64,000 nucleotides of DNA, from the NCBI RefSeq assembly GCF_007858535.1, contig NZ_CP040174.1, positions 682,001-746,000 on the forward strand, read 5' to 3'. Positions within the stretch are counted from its first letter, which is position 1, and every line of letters starts with the position of its first letter. Below are positions 41,261 to 49,653 of this stretch, in pieces. Position numbers and translations under genes: made by a program. The notes beneath the pieces were generated by a model. It saw only the letters and a program-made list of their open reading frames with translations. It ran no database searches and was not told the origin of the DNA. Source of the stretch: Arthrobacter sp. UKPF54-2 (GTDB lineage Bacteria; Actinomycetota; Actinomycetes; Actinomycetales; Micrococcaceae).

Positions 41261-42241
41261 ATGCAATCCCCCCTGCCCGTGCGCGACGGCGTGAACGCGA
41301 CCCGCCTGCGCCTGCCGGACGAGGGGCCGTGGGAGACCGCGATGGACTACATGATGCACCGCTGGGGGCACATCGACCCGCAGGGCATCGAGGACCGGTT
41401 CGACGCCGGCGAGATCGTGGGCGAGGCCGGCATCCCGCTGGACCGCACCACCCCGCTGCAGCGCCACACCTTCATCTGGTACTACCGCTCGCTGCCGCCG
41501 GAGCCCCGGATCCCGGTGGAGCTGAACATCCTGCACCAGGACGAGCACCTGCTGGTGGTGGACAAGCCGCACTTCCTGCCCACCACCCCCGGCGGCACCT
41601 ACATCCAGGAGTCGGCCCTCGTGCGCCTCCGGAACCAGCTTCAGCTGCCGGACCTGATCCCGATGCACCGCCTGGACCGCATGACGGCCGGCATCCTGCT
41701 GCTCTCCACGAACCCCGACACCCGCGGGAAGTACCAGGTGCTCTTCGAGAAGCGCCAGGTCCAGAAGGAATATGAGTGCGTTTCCGCCGCGGAGCCCGCG
41801 CCGGGACATCCCGCCGTCGACTTCCCCGTGGTGGTGCGGAACCGGATGACGAAGTCCCGCAGCTACCTGCTGGCCGAGGTCATCGACGGCGAACCGAACG
41901 CCGAGACCCGGATCGAACGGCTCCGCACCTTCGCCGGGCCGGCCGCCCGCACCCCCCACGCCGGAACGCCCGACGGCGGCACGCCGGACGGCGCCGCGCC
42001 GCGCCGCGCACTGTACCGGTTGGAGCCGCACTCGGGGAAGACCCACCAGCTCCGGGTGCACATGGCCTCGCTGGGGCTCGGGATTGTGAATGACGCCTTC
42101 TATCCCGAGCTGCTGGACAAGGCGCCGGACGACTACACCAAACCGCTCCAGCTCCTGGCGCGCGGCATCCGCTTTGTGGACCCCATTACCGGCAGCCCGG
42201 TGGAGTACCGCAGCAGGCTCGAGCTCTCCGAGGCACGCTAA
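41261..42241 (+). CDS. RluA-family 23S rRNA pseudouridine synthase
   Basis: 326 aa. The catalytic motif HRLDRMTAGILLLS contains the Asp nucleophile and is typical of RluA/RluC/RluD/TruC; C-terminal HSGKTHQLRVHMASLGLGIV also matches. There is no N-terminal S4 domain; about 75 residues of another sort precede the core. A low-complexity insert (TPHAGTPDGGTPDGAAPRR) lies near residue 235. The precise uridine target cannot be told. ATG 41261 is used here; GTG 41258 immediately before is equally possible. Confidence 0.9.
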   Translation: MQSPLPVRDGVNATRLRLPDEGPWETAMDYMMHRWGHIDPQGIEDRFDAGEIVGEAGIPLDRTTPLQRHTFIWYYRSLPPEPRIPVELNILHQDEHLLVVDKPHFLPTTPGGTYIQESALVRLRNQLQLPDLIPMHRLDRMTAGILLLSTNPDTRGKYQVLFEKRQVQKEYECVSAAEPAPGHPAVDFPVVVRNRMTKSRSYLLAEVIDGEPNAETRIERLRTFAGPAARTPHAGTPDGGTPDGAAPRRALYRLEPHSGKTHQLRVHMASLGLGIVNDAFYPELLDKAPDDYTKPLQLLARGIRFVDPITGSPVEYRSRLELSEAR

Positions 42242-42308
42242 GCCGCTCGGCACGGCCGCAACCCACCCGCGGCACCGAGGGCAACCCGCCGGACAGCCTC
42301 ATATGGGG

Positions 42309-42314
42309 TACCTT
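42309..42314 (+). promoter_or_regulatory. -10 element for leaderless dedA
   Basis: TACCTT, 6 nt, then ATG 42321; this favours 42321 over the upstream ATG 42303. Confidence 0.55.
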
Positions 42315-42320
42315 GTGCCC

Positions 42321-42965
42321 ATGGACCTGGCCAATGCGGACACCTGGGGATCCGCGATCTATTTCTGGATCATCCCCGTTGTCCTCGGCGACGCCATTTT
42401 CCCGCCGGTCCCGTCGGAGATGGTGGTGATCACCGCCGGAGCCCTCTCGGCCGACGGCCGGGCCAACGTGTTCCTCGTGGCCGTCCTTGCCGCGTTGGCC
42501 TCCTGGCTGGGGGACCTGATGGTGTTCCAGCTGTTCAAACGCCGCCTCAGCCACGTGCTGGACCGCTGGAGCTGGGGCCGCAAGTTTCACAGCGCGGTGC
42601 ACCTGGCCATCGCCAAGGCAGGCCGCTCGTCCACCTACGGGGCCATCATCGGGATCCGCTTCATCCCCGGCGGCCGGCTCGCCACCACCGCCGCGGCGGG
42701 GATCGCGAACGTGTCCACGCGCGGCTTCAGCTTCTGCGCGGCCCTGGGCGGCGTGCTCTGGGCTGTCTGGTCCGTGGGCCTGGGCTACATCACGGGTTCG
42801 GCCACCCGGCTGCCGTTCTGGGCGAGCTCGCTGATCGGGGTTGGCGTCGGCCTGGCGATCGGCGCCGCCGTCGGACTGGTGGTCACGCGCCGCCGGGGCA
42901 GCCGCTCCCCCGTCGTCGAACCCGGCTCCGCGGCGTCGGACCCGGACGAGGAACTGGACTTCTAG
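42321..42965 (+). CDS. DedA-family membrane protein
   Basis: 214 aa with about five hydrophobic segments, two of them likely re-entrant. Conserved DedA features: an acidic entry loop (VVLGDAIFPPVPSEMVV), GDLMVFQLFKR, and RFIPGGRLATTAAAG, where the Arg is essential in characterised members. DedA proteins recycle undecaprenyl phosphate or flip lipids, and support membrane potential. The stop codon is in the first unit of a 14-bp tandem repeat. Confidence 0.9.
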   Translation: MDLANADTWGSAIYFWIIPVVLGDAIFPPVPSEMVVITAGALSADGRANVFLVAVLAALASWLGDLMVFQLFKRRLSHVLDRWSWGRKFHSAVHLAIAKAGRSSTYGAIIGIRFIPGGRLATTAAAGIANVSTRGFSFCAALGGVLWAVWSVGLGYITGSATRLPFWASSLIGVGVGLAIGAAVGLVVTRRRGSRSPVVEPGSAASDPDEELDF

Positions 42966-43000
42966 ACCGGCGCTTCTAGACCGGCGCTTCTAGACCGGCG
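42959..43000. repeat. 14-bp tandem repeat, three perfect units, holding two stop codons
   Basis: CTTCTAGACCGGCG repeated three times without change. The CTAG in each unit is a stop in both directions: unit 1 ends dedA (TAG 42963-42965) and unit 3 ends the convergent gene (complement of 42990-42992). Confidence 0.9.
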
Positions 43001-43295
43001 CCCAGCGGCCCCGGTTGCGCCGCAGCACCGTCAGGTTTCCGGTCACCGCAACGCGTTCGACGGCGTCGCGCATCAGGGCTGCCGATTCCAGCGCCCGGCT
43101 GTTCTCGGCGGCGTAGGCGGTGGCGTCGACCAGGAAGCGCAGGTTCAGCTGCGGGACTCCGCCGGCGATCTCGAGCTGGTTGGCCTCCACGTGGTGCCGC
43201 GTCCCGAGCGCCTCAACGGCCGCCGCCATCACGGCCTCCGGCGGGTTGCCCGGCTTGAGCCCGGTGATTTTGAGTCTGGTCTGGAACGACGGCAT
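42990..43295 (-). CDS. Small hypothetical protein
   Basis: 101 aa, unrecognised, with a pattern of alternating beta strands and helices (MPSFQTRLKITGLKPGNPPE, then VPQLNLRFLVDATAYAAENS) suggesting a ferredoxin-like alpha/beta fold. Ordinary host codon use. It is on the same strand as ppc, but the repeat array at 43318-43480 lies between them. No strong ribosome site is visible before the ATG at 43295. Confidence 0.6.
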   Translation of the reverse strand: MPSFQTRLKITGLKPGNPPEAVMAAAVEALGTRHHVEANQLEIAGGVPQLNLRFLVDATAYAAENSRALESAALMRDAVERVAVTGNLTVLRRNRGRWAPV

Positions 43296-43317
43296 GGAAC
43301 AACCCTATCCGGCCCCT

Positions 43318-43480
43318 CCGACGCTCCCGCAGATCCGGCCGCATCCCCACCGACGCTCCCGCAGATCCGGCCGCACTCCCACCAACCCTCCCGCCACACC
43401 CGAGGGAGGATCCGGAAAACACCCGCCACACCTGAGGGAGCGTCAGGAAAAACCCGCCACAGCTGAGGGAGGGCTATCCG
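43318..43480. repeat. Inverted array of ~32-bp repeats (2 left + 3 right)
   Basis: Left: two units of GACGCTCCCGCAGATCCGGC type, 32 bp apart (43320, 43352). Right: three units of CCGCCACACCTGAGGGAGCG type at 43391, 43423 and 43454. The reverse complement of the right unit (GACGCTCCCTCAGGTGTGGC) matches the left unit closely, so the two halves face each other and can fold into a large stem. It lies directly after the ppc stop codon. Confidence 0.8.
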
Positions 43481-46293
43481 GTGTTGCGCAGTCCGGCCGC
43501 GACGCCGTTGACCGTGATCAGCATGGCGCGTTGGAGCCGTTCGTCGATCTCCGCGTTGGGCATACCCTCCCCGGCCGCGGCCTCGGACCGCACGCGGCGC
43601 AGCAGCTCGACCTGCAGGTAGCTGATCGGGTCGAGGTATTGGTCGCGGATTTCCAGCGAGCGTTTGAGCGTCGGCTGCGCGTCGAGCAGCAGGGCCTCGC
43701 CCGTGAGGTTCTGGATCTCGGTGACGGTGAGCTCGTATTCGGCGCGGATGGCACGGAACAGGTGGTGCAGTTCCTCCGGGACCAGGGTGGAGACGTAGTA
43801 GCCGGCAATGTCCATGTCCGTCTTGGCCAGGGTCATTTCCACGTTGGAGAGCACCGACCGGAAGAAGTGCCAGCCGTCCATCATCTCCACCAGCTGGGCC
43901 GAGTGCCCGGCCTCGCGTGCCGCCTTGAGGCCCGAGCCGACGCCGAACCAGCCCGGCACGATCTGCCGCGACTGGGTCCAGCCGAACACCCACGGGATGG
44001 CCCGGAGACCCTCAAGTCCCGCGCCGGAATCGGGGCGCTTGGACGGCCGGGAGCCGATGTTGAGCGAGCCCAGCTGCTCCACCGGGGTGGAGGCCATAAA
44101 GTATGCCGGCAGGTCCGGGTCGTCGATCAGGGTCCGGTAGCGGGCGAACGCGGCGTCGGAGATGGTCTCCATGACGTGGCCGTAGCGCTCGCGCTGGTCC
44201 TCCGAGGTGCGCGGGGCGCGGTGCAGCGCCGAGCCTTGCAGCACCGCCGCGAGGGACAGCTCCAGGTTCTCGCGGGCAAGCTCGGGCAGCGAGTACTTGT
44301 CCGAGATGACCTCGCCCTGTTCGGTGAACTTGATTTCGCCTTCGAGCACACCGTTGGGCTGGGCCATGATCGCGTCGTAGGTCGGACCGCCGCCGCGGCC
44401 CACGGATCCGCCGCGGCCGTGGAAGAGCCGCACGCGCACACCGTGCTTGGCCGCCACGTCGCGCAGTTTCCGCTGCGTCTTGTGGATCTCCCACTGGCTC
44501 GTCATCACCCCGGATTCCTTGTTGGAGTCCGAGTAGCCGAGCATGATTTCCTGCACGTCCCCGCGCAGCCGGACCAGCTCCCGGTAAGAGGAATCGGAGA
44601 GCAGCGCGTCCACGATCTCGGCCGAGGCACGCAACTCCTCGACGGTCTCCAGCAGCGGGGCGAAGCCGATTTTGGCGTAGGGCGCCTCGCCGAAGAGGCT
44701 CACCAGCCCGGCCTCGCGGGCGAGCACGGCCGCGGCCAGGACGTCGTCCGCGCCGCGGGTCATGGAGATGATGTAGGTCTCGATCACATCGGGGCCGTAG
44801 GTGCGCAGGGCGCGGCGGATCTCGCGGAAGACGTCGTACGTGCCGTCCGCGACGCCGTCGAGCTTGATCGGGTGGCCGGAGAGCGGCCGGCGGGAGGCCA
44901 GCTCGGAGCCGAGCACCTCGAGCCGCTCGGCGCGGCTGAGCTCCGCGTACCGCACGCCGGGTCCGCCGAGCCGGTCCATCAGCTGCCCGACGGCGTCGTG
45001 GTGGTGGTCGGCGTGTTCGCGGATGTCCAGGGTGGCCAGGTGTAGCCCGAAGGAGGCGATCGCGCGGCGGACCCGGGCCAGGGCGCCGTCGGCCACGAGG
45101 CCGGCGTGGTGGTTCCGCAGCGATGCCTCCAGCAGGCCGAGTTCGGCGAGCAGCTCGGCGGTGGCGGCGTAGTCGCGGCCCGGTTCGTGGGCCGCGCCGG
45201 CGGCGACCCGGCGGCCGGTGTTGAGCAGCTTGGCCTTGATGCAGGTGAGTTTGAGCCGGTAGGGCTCCTGCGCGTTGAGCTCCAGGACGCGGCGGTCCAG
45301 GCCGGGCAGGTTCCGCAGGTCGACGTCGATCGAGTCCAGCAGCGCCTGGTCCGCCCCGGCCAGCGCGGTCGAGTTGGACAGGATGGAGATCAGCCCGTCG
45401 AGCAGGCCGATGCTGATCCGGATGGCGTGCTGGTTCTGGATCTGCAGGATTTCGCGCGTGACGGAGGCCGTGACGTTGGGGTTGCCGTCCCGGTCGCCGC
45501 CGATCCAGGAGCCGAACCGTATCGGCGCCTTGGTGACCGGCAGGGTGACGCCGTGCTCGCCGAGCAACTCCGAGAGGTCCGAGAGCATCTCCGGCATGGC
45601 GTCGCCGAGGATTCCGGTGAGGTAGTAGATGGCGTTGCGGGCCTCATCCACCGGGGTGGGCCGGACCTGGCGGAGTTCATCCGTCTGCCACATCTGGTCG
45701 ATCACCTCGGCCAGCTGGCGGTCCTGGCGGCGGCGGGCCGAGGTGCCCTCCAGGGTGGGTTCGGCCAGCACGTCGGAGAGCCGGCGGACCTTGTCCAGCA
45801 CCGAACGGCGGGACGCCTCGGTGGGGTGGGCCGTGAAGATGGGCCGGACGTCGAGTTCGTTGACGACGTCCTGCAGCACGGCGGATCCGGCCTGTGCCGC
45901 GATCTCCTCGACGGCCTTGGCCAGCCAGCCGTCCTTCTCCTGCCGGGTGCGCAGGCCGCGGACCCGGTGGACCTGCTCGGCGGCGTTGGCCAGGTGGAAG
46001 TAGAAGGCGAAGGCCCGGACCAGGTCGGTCGCCTGCTCCAGCGGCAGGGAGCCGAGCAGTTCGCGGACCTGGGCGACGACGTCGTACGAGCTCCACGGCC
46101 CGGTGGCATCGGCGCCGCCCCGGGCGGCCTCCTTGGATTCCTTGGTCAGCAGGCGCACCTGCTCCACGAGGTCCAGGAGCTCGGGACCGTGCTGGCGGAC
46201 CAGGGATTCGCCGAGGAGGGTGGACACCCGGCGGACGTCGGCGCGCAGTTCGGAGGCCAGATCCGTGCCGGAAGTGAATGCAGTGTCAGCCAT
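43474..46293 (-). CDS. ppc: Phosphoenolpyruvate carboxylase
   Basis: 939 aa, full length. Carboxylates PEP with bicarbonate to oxaloacetate, the anaplerotic counterpart of pckG at the start of the window. Visible motifs: [13 protein letters not shown] with the catalytic His, [16 protein letters not shown], the mobile loop [16 protein letters not shown], and the conserved C-terminal [10 protein letters not shown] that closes the active site. ATG 46293 (MADTAF) is the natural start; a frame from 46368 adds 25 unlikely residues. An 11-bp inverted repeat lies 52-94 bp upstream. Confidence 0.97.
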   Translation of the reverse strand: MADTAFTSGTDLASELRADVRRVSTLLGESLVRQHGPELLDLVEQVRLLTKESKEAARGGADATGPWSSYDVVAQVRELLGSLPLEQATDLVRAFAFYFHLANAAEQVHRVRGLRTRQEKDGWLAKAVEEIAAQAGSAVLQDVVNELDVRPIFTAHPTEASRRSVLDKVRRLSDVLAEPTLEGTSARRRQDRQLAEVIDQMWQTDELRQVRPTPVDEARNAIYYLTGILGDAMPEMLSDLSELLGEHGVTLPVTKAPIRFGSWIGGDRDGNPNVTASVTREILQIQNQHAIRISIGLLDGLISILSNSTALAGADQALLDSIDVDLRNLPGLDRRVLELNAQEPYRLKLTCIKAKLLNTGRRVAAGAAHEPGRDYAATAELLAELGLLEASLRNHHAGLVADGALARVRRAIASFGLHLATLDIREHADHHHDAVGQLMDRLGGPGVRYAELSRAERLEVLGSELASRRPLSGHPIKLDGVADGTYDVFREIRRALRTYGPDVIETYIISMTRGADDVLAAAVLAREAGLVSLFGEAPYAKIGFAPLLETVEELRASAEIVDALLSDSSYRELVRLRGDVQEIMLGYSDSNKESGVMTSQWEIHKTQRKLRDVAAKHGVRVRLFHGRGGSVGRGGGPTYDAIMAQPNGVLEGEIKFTEQGEVISDKYSLPELARENLELSLAAVLQGSALHRAPRTSEDQRERYGHVMETISDAAFARYRTLIDDPDLPAYFMASTPVEQLGSLNIGSRPSKRPDSGAGLEGLRAIPWVFGWTQSRQIVPGWFGVGSGLKAAREAGHSAQLVEMMDGWHFFRSVLSNVEMTLAKTDMDIAGYYVSTLVPEELHHLFRAIRAEYELTVTEIQNLTGEALLLDAQPTLKRSLEIRDQYLDPISYLQVELLRRVRSEAAAGEGMPNAEIDERLQRAMLITVNGVAAGLRNTG

Positions 46294-46344
46294 GGAAACT
46301 ATCTTTCGAGGGTTCGACTTGGCTCGTACACTGCGCTGGATACT

Positions 46345-46387
46345 GTGAGCCGGGTTACTTGTACCCATGGGATGTTACCCGGCTCAC
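46345..46387. promoter_or_regulatory. 11-bp inverted repeat upstream of ppc
   Basis: GTGAGCCGGGT and ACCCGGCTCAC, perfect arms 21 nt apart, with a smaller CCCATGGG palindrome between them. It may be an operator for ppc or a terminator of the reductase gene upstream; no U-tract is present. Confidence 0.5.
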
Positions 46388-46436
46388 GGGCAGCCCGGGA
46401 ATCCGTCTCAGATAGTGTCCGGACCCTTGGCGGAAC

Positions 46437-47117
46437 TTAGCGGGCGATCTTGAAGTTGAAGTCCGCGTTTCCGAAGGCGCCCCAGAGCCGCAGCCAGATC
46501 GGCAGGAGCATCTCCGTGCCGCGGGCCGTGGTGATGTCGCCGAGGTCGATGATGTCGCGGTGGCCGAGGTCCGCCAGCAGGCCAGCCACCACCGATTTGG
46601 CGTCCGCATCGTTGCCGGAGACAAACACCGAGTGGTCGCCGCCGGCCACGCTGGCCGGGTCCACCATCACGTTGGCGTTCATCGTGTTGAGCGTCTTGAC
46701 CACGCGCGCGTCCGGGAACGCCCGCTGGAGCTGCTCGGCCAGGCTGTCCGTGTTGACCGGGTTCAGCGACGGCGGGAAGCCCTGGGAGAAGTCGAGCGGG
46801 TTCGCGATGTCCATAACGACCTTGCCGGCCAGGTTGGCGGCGCCGGCCGCGGTCAGGGCGTCCAGCGAACCGCTGCCGTTGGTCGCGTTGACCACCAGCT
46901 CACTGCCGCTGGCGGCATCGGCGTAGGTGGCCACGGGGATGTCGCCGTGCTCCGCGTGCCACTGGGCGAACGGCACGCCTCCCATCGGTCCCGCCTCCGT
47001 GCGGGCCAGCGTGGCCTGCGGATCGCGGGTTCCGACGACGACGTCGTGACCGAGCTTTGCCAGGGCGCCCGCGACGGTGGGGCCGACCATACCGGTGCCA
47101 AAGACTGCAATTTTCAT
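46437..47117 (-). CDS. NADP/F420-type reductase (NAD(P)-binding Rossmann protein)
   Basis: 226 aa. N-terminal MKIAVFGTGMVGPTVAGALA is a nucleotide-binding motif of the NADPH-dependent F420 reductase family (pfam F420_oxidored), followed by VVGTRDP, where Arg suits the NADP 2'-phosphate. Related proteins reduce F420 or small substrates; F420 use is not proven here. ATG 47117 follows GAGG. Divergent from the aldo/keto reductase at 47285, with several inverted repeats between, and probably controlled by one of the two TetR genes nearby. Confidence 0.82.
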   Translation of the reverse strand: MKIAVFGTGMVGPTVAGALAKLGHDVVVGTRDPQATLARTEAGPMGGVPFAQWHAEHGDIPVATYADAASGSELVVNATNGSGSLDALTAAGAANLAGKVVMDIANPLDFSQGFPPSLNPVNTDSLAEQLQRAFPDARVVKTLNTMNANVMVDPASVAGGDHSVFVSGNDADAKSVVAGLLADLGHRDIIDLGDITTARGTEMLLPIWLRLWGAFGNADFNFKIAR

Positions 47118-47155
47118 GGGGACCTCATTCAGGAAGAGTTCTCGGACCAAACGTA

Positions 47156-47175
47156 AGTAGACAAGTCCGTCTACT
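47156..47175. promoter_or_regulatory. Inverted repeat IR1 in the divergent reductase/AKR promoter region
   Basis: AGTAGAC-N6-GTCTACT, perfect 7-bp arms, 39 bp upstream of the reductase start at 47117. Candidate TetR operator. Confidence 0.6.
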
Positions 47176-47193
47176 GCTGCACGAGACGCTATC

Positions 47194-47207
47194 AGACAGA
47201 ACTGTCT
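47194..47207. promoter_or_regulatory. Inverted repeat IR2, AGACAG-AA-CTGTCT
   Basis: Perfect 6-bp arms with a 2-bp centre; the half site TAGAC/GTCTA is shared with IR1. Similar in form to the operator before the second TetR gene at 48917-48930. Confidence 0.55.
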
Positions 47208-47238
47208 ACGGCAAGGGCCGCGCCCACGCGAGGAATAA

Positions 47239-47278
47239 CTGACAAATGTTGAAATCTGTCAGCTGATTGTTGTACCGT
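47239..47278 (+). promoter_or_regulatory. Leaderless promoter of the AKR-TetR operon with overlapping imperfect palindrome
   Basis: -35 TTGAAA (47249-47254), 18-nt spacer, -10 TACCGT (47273-47278), then 6 nt and ATG 47285. A 24-bp palindrome with 9 of 12 paired positions (47239-47262, CTGACA to TGTCAG) covers the -35, an ideal site for a repressor. Confidence 0.6.
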
Positions 47279-47284
47279 GGTCGC

Positions 47285-48295
47285 ATGACGACTCTCCAGC
47301 TCAGCCACAGCCGCACCCTGGGCCTCAACGGCCCCAGCACCGCCCCCATCGGCCTCGGGCTGATGGGCATGTCCGACCTTTACGGCCCCGCGGACGACGC
47401 CGAGAGCGTCGCCACCATTCAGGCCGCCCTGGACGCCGGCGTCACGCTGCTGGACACCGGCGACTTCTACGGCATGGGGCACAACGAGCTCCTGCTCCGC
47501 GATGCCCTCCGCGGCCGACGCCGGGAAAACGCCCTGATCAGCGTGAAATTCGGGGTGCTCCGCGACGCGGCCGGCGGCTGGAACGGCGTGGACAGCAGCC
47601 CCGCCGCCGTCAAGAACTTCCTGGCCTACACCCTGCGCCGGCTCGGAACCGACTACGTCGACATCTACCGCCCCGCCCGGCTGGACCCCAAGGTTCCGCT
47701 GGAGGAGACCATGGGCACCCTAGCCGACCTGGTCAAGCAGGGCTACATCCGCCAGATCGGCCTCTCCGAGGTCGGCGCGGAGACCCTGCGCCGCGCCCAC
47801 GCCGTCCACCCCGTCTCCGACCTGCAGATCGAGTACTCGCTGGTATCGCGCGGCATCGAGCAGGACATTCTGCCCACGGCCCGCGAGCTCGGCGTCGGCA
47901 TCACCGCGTACGGCGTCCTCTCCCGCGGCCTCATGTCCGGCCACTGGTCCGCCGACGGCGGCCGGCGGGACTTCCGCGCCCACCTGCCGCGCTTCAAGGG
48001 CGAGAACCTGCAGCGCAACCTCGAGCTCGTGGAACGCCTCCGCACCATCGCGGAGCGCAAGGGTGCCACCGTCGCCCAGCTCGCCATCGCCTGGGTCCTG
48101 TCCCGCGGCGAGGACATCGTCCCGCTGGTGGGCGCCCGCCGTCGTGACCGCCTGGCCGAATCGCTCGGCGCCGCGTCGGTGGAACTGTCCGCGGAGGACA
48201 TCGCGGCGATCGAGGCCGCGGTGCCGGCCGATGCCGTCGCGGGGACCCGGTACGACGCCGGGCAGATGGCCATGCTCGACAGCGAGCGCCGGTGA
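47285..48295 (+). CDS. Aldo/keto reductase with altered active site
   Basis: 336 aa, TIM barrel NADPH-dependent oxidoreductase. The Asp and Tyr of the AKR tetrad are in LLDTGDFYGMG and the Lys is in ISVKFG, but the expected His in YxxHRxD is Ala (DIYRPARLDP). This substitution is known in a subset of bacterial AKRs and suggests a different substrate or a weak general reductase. ATG 47285 was chosen over TTG 47267 on promoter geometry. Overlaps the following TetR gene by 4 bp. Confidence 0.88.
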   Translation: MTTLQLSHSRTLGLNGPSTAPIGLGLMGMSDLYGPADDAESVATIQAALDAGVTLLDTGDFYGMGHNELLLRDALRGRRRENALISVKFGVLRDAAGGWNGVDSSPAAVKNFLAYTLRRLGTDYVDIYRPARLDPKVPLEETMGTLADLVKQGYIRQIGLSEVGAETLRRAHAVHPVSDLQIEYSLVSRGIEQDILPTARELGVGITAYGVLSRGLMSGHWSADGGRRDFRAHLPRFKGENLQRNLELVERLRTIAERKGATVAQLAIAWVLSRGEDIVPLVGARRRDRLAESLGAASVELSAEDIAAIEAAVPADAVAGTRYDAGQMAMLDSERR

Positions 48296-48885
48296 GCCAG
48301 GCAGCCGGCGTCCTGACCGAGGGGCGCATCCTCGAAGCCGCGGAGGACGTGCTGCGGCGCTACGGACCGGCGAAGGCGACCGTCGTGGACGTCGCCAAGG
48401 TCCTCGGCGTCAGCCACGGCAGCGTCTACCGGCACTTCCCCAGCAAGGTGGCGCTGCGCGACGCCGTCGCGCGGCGCTGGCTTGCCCGGATCGCCGAGCC
48501 GCTGGACCCGGCCGCCGACGCGGACGGTCCGGCCGCCCAGCGGCTGCTGCGCTGGCTGCAGCGGCTGGCGGCCATCAAGCACGGCATGGCGTTGGAGGAC
48601 CCGGAGCTGTTCGCGACGTTCAGCCGGCTGACCACGGAGGCCCGGGAGGTCGCGGCCGAGCACGTTGACCACCTCGCCGGGCAGCTGACCGTGATCGTGG
48701 CGGACGGGGTGGCCGCCGGAGAGTTTGCCGCGGCGGATCCGGTGAAGGCCGGCCGGGCCGTGCTGCACGCCACCGCCCGCTTCCACCACCCGCTGCACGC
48801 CGCGGAGTGGCAGGACCCCGCCATCGGTGACGATCTTGTCGAGGTCTGGAAGCTGCTGGTGCAGGGGCTGGGCGTCCGCCCGTAG
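48292..48885 (+). CDS. TetR-family regulator, operonic with the aldo/keto reductase
   Basis: 197 aa: N-terminal HTH (about residues 10-55, VVDVAKVLGVSHGSVYRHFP) and a YjdC-like C-terminal ligand domain. The GTG at 48292 overlaps the AKR stop (GTGA), so both are translated together and this regulator probably represses its own operon and the divergent reductase through the repeats at 47156-47262. The inducer is unknown. Confidence 0.87.
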   Translation: MSQAAGVLTEGRILEAAEDVLRRYGPAKATVVDVAKVLGVSHGSVYRHFPSKVALRDAVARRWLARIAEPLDPAADADGPAAQRLLRWLQRLAAIKHGMALEDPELFATFSRLTTEAREVAAEHVDHLAGQLTVIVADGVAAGEFAAADPVKAGRAVLHATARFHHPLHAAEWQDPAIGDDLVEVWKLLVQGLGVRP

Positions 48886-48916
48886 CCGGTGACGTCCGCG
48901 ACATCCACGAGACCGG

Positions 48917-48930
48917 ACAGACTGGTCTGT
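48917..48930. promoter_or_regulatory. Operator-like inverted repeat ACAGAC-TG-GTCTGT
   Basis: Perfect 6-bp arms ending one base before the candidate -10 TACCAT (48932-48937) of the TetR gene at 48944. Fits autoregulation by that TetR. Confidence 0.6.
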
Positions 48931-48931
48931 G

Positions 48932-48937
48932 TACCAT
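48932..48937 (+). promoter_or_regulatory. -10 element for leaderless tetR at 48944
   Basis: TACCAT, 6 nt, then ATG 48944; no ribosome site. Confidence 0.55.
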
Positions 48938-48943
48938 AAGAGA

Positions 48944-49576
48944 ATGACGCCGACAGCAGCCACCGCACCAGCCGCCGGGCCGCGGACGGTCCGGACTCCG
49001 GCCGGCCAGGCCAGGGAGAAGATCCTGGCGACGGCGTTCCGGCTTTTCTACGCCCACGGTCTCCGGGCCGCCGGCATCGACACGATCATCGCCGAATCCG
49101 GGGTGGCCAAGGCCACCTTCTACAAGTACTTCCCGGCCAAGGATGACCTGATCCTGGCCTACCTGGAGCAGGTGGACGGCGTCTGGACCGGGCAGTTGCA
49201 CGCCGCCGCCGAGGCCGCCGGGCCGGACCCCGCGGCCCAGCTGGTGGGCCTCTTCGACGCCCTGTCGACGGCCTGCCGCCGCGACGGCTACCGCGGCTGC
49301 GCCTTCATCAATGCCGCCGCCGAATCGGCGTCGGGCACCCGCGTGCACGAGCGGACGGTCGCCCACAAACAGCACATCCTGGCCTGGATCCGGGACCTGG
49401 CGGACCGGGCCGGCGCGCCGGATCCGGACGGCCTGGCCCGCAGCCTGACCCTGCTCCTGGACGGCGGCCTGGCCAGCGGGGTGCTCGACGCCGACCCCGC
49501 CGCTGCCGCCGCCGCGCGCGCCACCGCCGGCCAGTTGGTCGCCGCCGCCCTGGCAACTTCGTCCACCCCCAACTGA
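48944..49576 (+). CDS. TetR-family regulator
   Basis: 210 aa. HTH at about residues 35-65 (IIAESGVAKATFYKYFPAKDD), then a C-terminal domain of the TetR_C group with CAFINAAAES, seen in many regulators of quinone, thiol or aldehyde stress. Separate from the preceding TetR (59-bp gap, own promoter and operator). Its stop codon (TGA 49574-49576) lies in the first bases of the second 66-bp palindromic repeat. Confidence 0.87.
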   Translation: MTPTAATAPAAGPRTVRTPAGQAREKILATAFRLFYAHGLRAAGIDTIIAESGVAKATFYKYFPAKDDLILAYLEQVDGVWTGQLHAAAEAAGPDPAAQLVGLFDALSTACRRDGYRGCAFINAAAESASGTRVHERTVAHKQHILAWIRDLADRAGAPDPDGLARSLTLLLDGGLASGVLDADPAAAAAARATAGQLVAAALATSSTPN

Positions 49577-49633
49577 CTGGCAGTTGTTGTCGTTTTGAGC
49601 CCTCAAAACGACAACAACTGCGAGCTAGTTGGG
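49568..49633. repeat. 66-bp palindromic repeat, copy 2
   Basis: Same length and layout as 19156-19221, 56 of 66 positions identical. Inner arms GTTGTTGTCGTTTTGAG with CTCAAAACGACAACAAC form a perfect 17-bp stem around CC. It begins inside the TetR stop region and ends 20 bp before the next start codon, so it may act as a terminator between the genes. Confidence 0.8.
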
Positions 49634-49653
49634 CTGATCCCCTGGAGGGTTCC

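Noticed and set aside
43318..43480. Possible short CRISPR array
   Set aside because: Units are contiguous with no unique spacers of constant length, the two halves are inverted, and no cas genes are nearby.
43310..45045. 641-aa plus-strand frame through ppc
   Set aside because: Antisense shadow of ppc joined to the repeat array.
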